Assembly: GCF_030817275.1 (NCBI RefSeq)
Contig: NZ_JAUSZD010000002.1
Coordinates: forward strand, 3,596,001-3,660,000
DNA length: 64,000 nucleotides
Direction of reading: 5' to 3'
Source: Paenibacillus sp. V4I7
GTDB taxonomy: Bacteria; Bacillota; Bacilli; Paenibacillales; NBRC-103111
Below, piece by piece: positions 59,604-64,000 of this stretch. How positions within the stretch are numbered: position 1 is the stretch's first letter; each line of letters opens with the position of its first letter. Both the position numbers and the translations under genes were made by a program. The notes under the pieces are model-generated. The model ran no database searches, was not told where the DNA came from, and saw nothing but the letters and a program-made list of their open reading frames with translations.

Positions 59604-60062
59604 TTAAAAGTTTGGTTCTAAATCAATTTTCTCAGTTTGACCATTCCATACCACTTGCATCTTAACCTGAAAATTATCGTCCTCAGCAGGACCAAGCCCC
59701 CCACTCCCATAAGTACCTAAGTTGTATATTCCAGTTTTAGAACTAGCGGATTGAGTTCCTTTTCCTGTCTCACGTCCCGCCGTAAACTCATAACTTAATT
59801 GACCAGTTGGTGTCTGACCAGTACCAATATACTTCAAGAATGGTTTTGAGAGATGATGCTCTTCATTTTTCATCTTATAAAATACATAAACCGCAACCCA
59901 ATTTTCGCTTCTGCCACTGTATTCGTATACAAACTCAGTATTACTGTTATTTTTAATAAGCTCAAATTCACTTTTTGCAATACCCTCATAAATATCACTT
60001 GACTCTTTACAACCACCCAAAAAAACAAAACAGAGAAGAAAAAAAATCCCTATTAGCCGCAT
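59604..60062 (-). CDS. lipoprotein, paralogue of 62287-62730 (cassette gene)
   Basis: 152 residues. Signal peptide with lipobox FLGGC. The mature part has FVYEYSGRSENWVAVYVFYKM, PTGQLSYEFTAGRETG, GIYNLG and a final MQVVWNGQTEKIDLEP strand. The same ordered blocks appear in the lipoprotein at 62287, so the two are diverged paralogues in separate cassettes. Surface-anchored, beta-rich, function unknown. Confidence 0.78.
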   Translation of the reverse strand: MRLIGIFFLLCFVFLGGCKESSDIYEGIAKSEFELIKNNSNTEFVYEYSGRSENWVAVYVFYKMKNEEHHLSKPFLKYIGTGQTPTGQLSYEFTAGRETGKGTQSASSKTGIYNLGTYGSGGLGPAEDDNFQVKMQVVWNGQTEKIDLEPNF

Positions 60063-60158
60063 TATTCTAACCCCTCCACAATCTTTTTTCTGACCGATAC
60101 CCCAACTCTGATTCTCAGATATATCCTTTACGCAAAATAAGGCGATTTGTTGCGCATA

Positions 60159-62111
<1,953 letters not shown>

Positions 62112-62192
62112 TGCCCGTTAGCGGAGTGAAGGGCTACCTAAACGCGGCAGCCCTTCAGATGTTTAACTATCTGTTATCCGTTAGTGCAATGA
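62112..62192 (+). repeat. attC-like site 20 (complete, abutting intron A3)
   Basis: TGCCCGTTAGCGGAGTGA, hairpin GAAGGGCTACC/GGCAGCCCTTC, then ACTATCTGTTATCCG and TTAGTGCAATGAAC. Confidence 0.8.
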
Positions 62193-62286
62193 ACTACCTC
62201 GGTCGCGCGCATTTCTGTTGCTAAATATAAAAGAGGAACAAATGAATAAACCGAATAGCTCCTTTTTGCGGAGCTATTTACGCTTC

Positions 62287-62730
62287 TTAATCTGTCACAG
62301 GCTTTAATTCAATTAATTCTGAATGATCCTCCCATTTAACGAGCATTTTCACTGTTGAATCCTGTGATGGAACGGTTGTAGCTGTAATAAAAGCATAAAT
62401 CCCCTTTTCGGGAGCTTCCGTAACAGTTATTGTCTCATTTCCAACAACGTCCCCCGCAGTGTATTCGATAGAAATATCACCGATTGGTTTTGAATCTTTT
62501 CCGTTATAGACAAGAAGTTCTTTCGACGCTAATTTTTCAGAAGAATCTTTATAAACGAACAAAATAGCACCCCAATTGTCGCTATGTCCCCTAAATTCAT
62601 GAACAATATTCAATGCAGGAAGATCTGTTTTTTTGATGCCGCCATAATAATTCGAATTATCCGTACACCCACTAAGAATCATGACGCATAAAACGGCGAT
62701 GATACCGATTGACCACCTCAAGATTTCCAT
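62287..62730 (-). CDS. lipoprotein, paralogue of 59604-60062 (cassette gene)
   Basis: 147 residues. Lipobox LSGC after a hydrophobic helix. The mature domain has VHEFRGHSDNWGAILFVYKD, PIGDISIEYTAGDVVG, GIYAFI and MLVKWEDHSELIELKP, aligning block by block with the lipoprotein at 59604. GGAG lies about 7 nt before the ATG. A hairpin AATAGCTCC/GGAGCTATT at 62256-62279 follows the stop and can terminate. Confidence 0.78.
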   Translation of the reverse strand: MEILRWSIGIIAVLCVMILSGCTDNSNYYGGIKKTDLPALNIVHEFRGHSDNWGAILFVYKDSSEKLASKELLVYNGKDSKPIGDISIEYTAGDVVGNETITVTEAPEKGIYAFITATTVPSQDSTVKMLVKWEDHSELIELKPVTD

Positions 62731-62897
62731 CGCTCCTCATAAATTCTATTTAACACATATTTACCTAAAATTTTCGAATACCTTTTTCATTCGAGATGCC
62801 GATATTAATTCAGCAAAAAAGAATTGTACTCCAAATGTAAATATATTCCTTTCACCTTAAATTTAGACGCGCAATGTTGATATTATGTTGCGGTAAA

Positions 62898-62954
62898 CTG
62901 CCCGTTAACATAACGCGGCTGCCGAATTATACCGGCAACCGCGTCGTAGTTGTT
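62898..62954 (+). repeat. attC-like site 21 (interrupted by intron B2)
   Basis: CTGCCCGTTAACATAACG, hairpin CGCGGCTGCCG/CGGCAACCGCG, then intron B2. The other half should lie beyond the window. Confidence 0.75.
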
Positions 62955-64000
62955 GTAGAGTGGAGGGCAGGTCCCCCTGTCCCCCCTCATCAAACCGTAC
63001 GAGCGGTTTTCCCGCATACGGCTTTCCGATGTTCTTCACCTTGTGCAGTATAGCTACCCCAAGCACTAACTCGTTTCAGTCCTATACGTCCGAGAACTTC
63101 TGCTACCTTTCTCGGGTGCAGATGATTTCGTTTGTGTTTCTTGTTCCAGTACAGTGTCAATCTCCCGATGATATACCAGTCCACATTTGTTAGGAACTTA
63201 TTGCTCGTGCCTGGATCTACGCTCCCGTAGTAGTTTTTCCAACCTTGTATGATGGGATTGAGCTTGTCCACCATTTGTTTAGGCGACCAGTAGAGCAGCG
63301 ATCGTGGGCCAGTTACTTCCTTCACCTTAGCACGCATCTTCTTCATCGCTTTCTTGGAAGGAAAGCTACGAAGGTCATAGAATTTCCCTGTCTTAAACAA
63401 CCTTGGCATGCGGCGGTGATGGAATCCAAGAAAGTCGAATCCTTCCTCGTCCATCCACACGTTCACTAACTTGGACTTGTCCGTATTCATCGACAGCTCC
63501 AATTTTTGGAAGACTGCCTTAAGCACTTGAATGGCTTCAAGAGCGTGGGTCTTTTGCCTGCACAAAATGACTAAATCATCGGCATATCGCACCAATGTGC
63601 CAATATGAGAGAATTGTTTCTCCCATATTGAATCGAGATAGTTTAGGTAGATGTTCGCAAGTAACGGGGAAATAACCCCACCTTGTGGGCTACCGATTTC
63701 CGTGTCATGGAACAAGCCTTCTTCCATGACGCCGGCTTTCAGCCAATTTCGAATGAGTTTTAATACTCTTCGATCGCTAACACGTTGTTCCAGAAGTTTG
63801 AGCAATTTGGCATGCGGGATGTTGTTAAAATACCCTGTGATGTCTACATCCACCACCCAGTACACTCTCCCGTAATTTACCGTCTTGCGAATCGCCTCGA
63901 TCGCTTGTCTTGCGCTTCGTTTCGGCCGAAACCCGAACGAGCAATCTTTGAAATCCGCCTCGAAGATCGCCTCTAGGATTATTTTCGCCGCCATTTGTAC
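62955..64000 (-). mobile_element. group II intron B, copy 2 (cut by window end)
   Basis: Ends CTCTAC at 62955, exactly as B1. It sits on the inner side of the hairpin of site 21, the same relative position B1 takes in site 3. Confidence 0.88.
62990..64000 (-). CDS. group II intron reverse transcriptase/maturase (B2, N-terminus outside window)
   Basis: The frame is open to the last base of the window; 336 residues are visible. Nearly identical to B1, with a few substitutions (EAIRKT for EEIRKT, KKAMKKM for KKAAKKM, PGTSNKFLTN for PGMSNKFLTK). SPQGGVISPLL, YADD and the maturase region are intact. Ends KAVCGKTARTV over domain V. Confidence 0.92.
   Translation of the reverse strand, partial: VQMAAKIILEAIFEADFKDCSFGFRPKRSARQAIEAIRKTVNYGRVYWVVDVDITGYFNNIPHAKLLKLLEQRVSDRRVLKLIRNWLKAGVMEEGLFHDTEIGSPQGGVISPLLANIYLNYLDSIWEKQFSHIGTLVRYADDLVILCRQKTHALEAIQVLKAVFQKLELSMNTDKSKLVNVWMDEEGFDFLGFHHRRMPRLFKTGKFYDLRSFPSKKAMKKMRAKVKEVTGPRSLLYWSPKQMVDKLNPIIQGWKNYYGSVDPGTSNKFLTNVDWYIIGRLTLYWNKKHKRNHLHPRKVAEVLGRIGLKRVSAWGSYTAQGEEHRKAVCGKTARTV

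Overview
The window looks like chromosomal DNA of a spore-forming Paenibacillus-type Firmicute. The grounds are strong AGGAGG-type ribosome binding sites with some TTG/GTG starts, a Zur/COG0523 zinc-limitation regulon with Bacillus-type Zur boxes, Bacillus-type SOS boxes, a T-box leader, a fragment of an RsfA-like sporulation regulator, lipoprotein signal peptides and an excalibur-tailed nuclease. No rRNA, tRNA or CRISPR array was seen.

Left part (1-20.7 kb) is mostly ordinary chromosome. It holds an FtsH-like membrane AAA+ protease (cut by the window edge), a membrane-anchored thermonuclease, a GNAT acetyltransferase, a propeller lipoprotein, a CE4 deacetylase lipoprotein and an ABC-F ATPase behind a uORF/terminator attenuator. 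A zinc regulon follows: two COG0523 GTPases, Zur, a CxCG permease and its DUF1980 partner, with Zur-box-like palindromes at three promoters. Between the last two lies a repeat-rich stretch around a transposase-like gene that has lost its first catalytic Asp and sits behind an SOS promoter. A metallophosphoesterase, a SRAP protein, a YolD-like protein and a 5'-truncated Y-family polymerase complete this part.

Middle part (20.7-32.2 kb) is mobile and decayed. A four-gene tyrosine-recombinase element (Tn554 TnpABC-like organisation) abuts the broken polymerase gene. It is followed by a kdpDE pair ruined by frameshifts, a nonsense codon and an IS3 remnant, and then by a solo XerC/D-type recombinase.

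Right part (32.25 kb to the window end) is the remarkable region. At least 21 copies of a structured intergenic site share the motif CCGTTAGNNNAATGA, all in one orientation. Complete copies have one motif at each end of a variable GC-rich hairpin. They separate single, mostly unknown genes that nearly all lie on the minus strand, each with the site at its 3' end and sometimes with the stop codon inside the site. Two IS110-family elements and five group II introns sit exactly in these sites. This matches the logic of an integron gene-cassette array (attC-like sites, IS1111-attC-type insertions, attC-targeting introns). No integron integrase is in the window, and the reading direction predicts one to the right of 64 kb. 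One cassette carries its own promoter and T-box riboswitch. The cargo is rich in lipoproteins, secreted and membrane proteins, an ECF sigma/anti-sigma pair and acetyltransferases.
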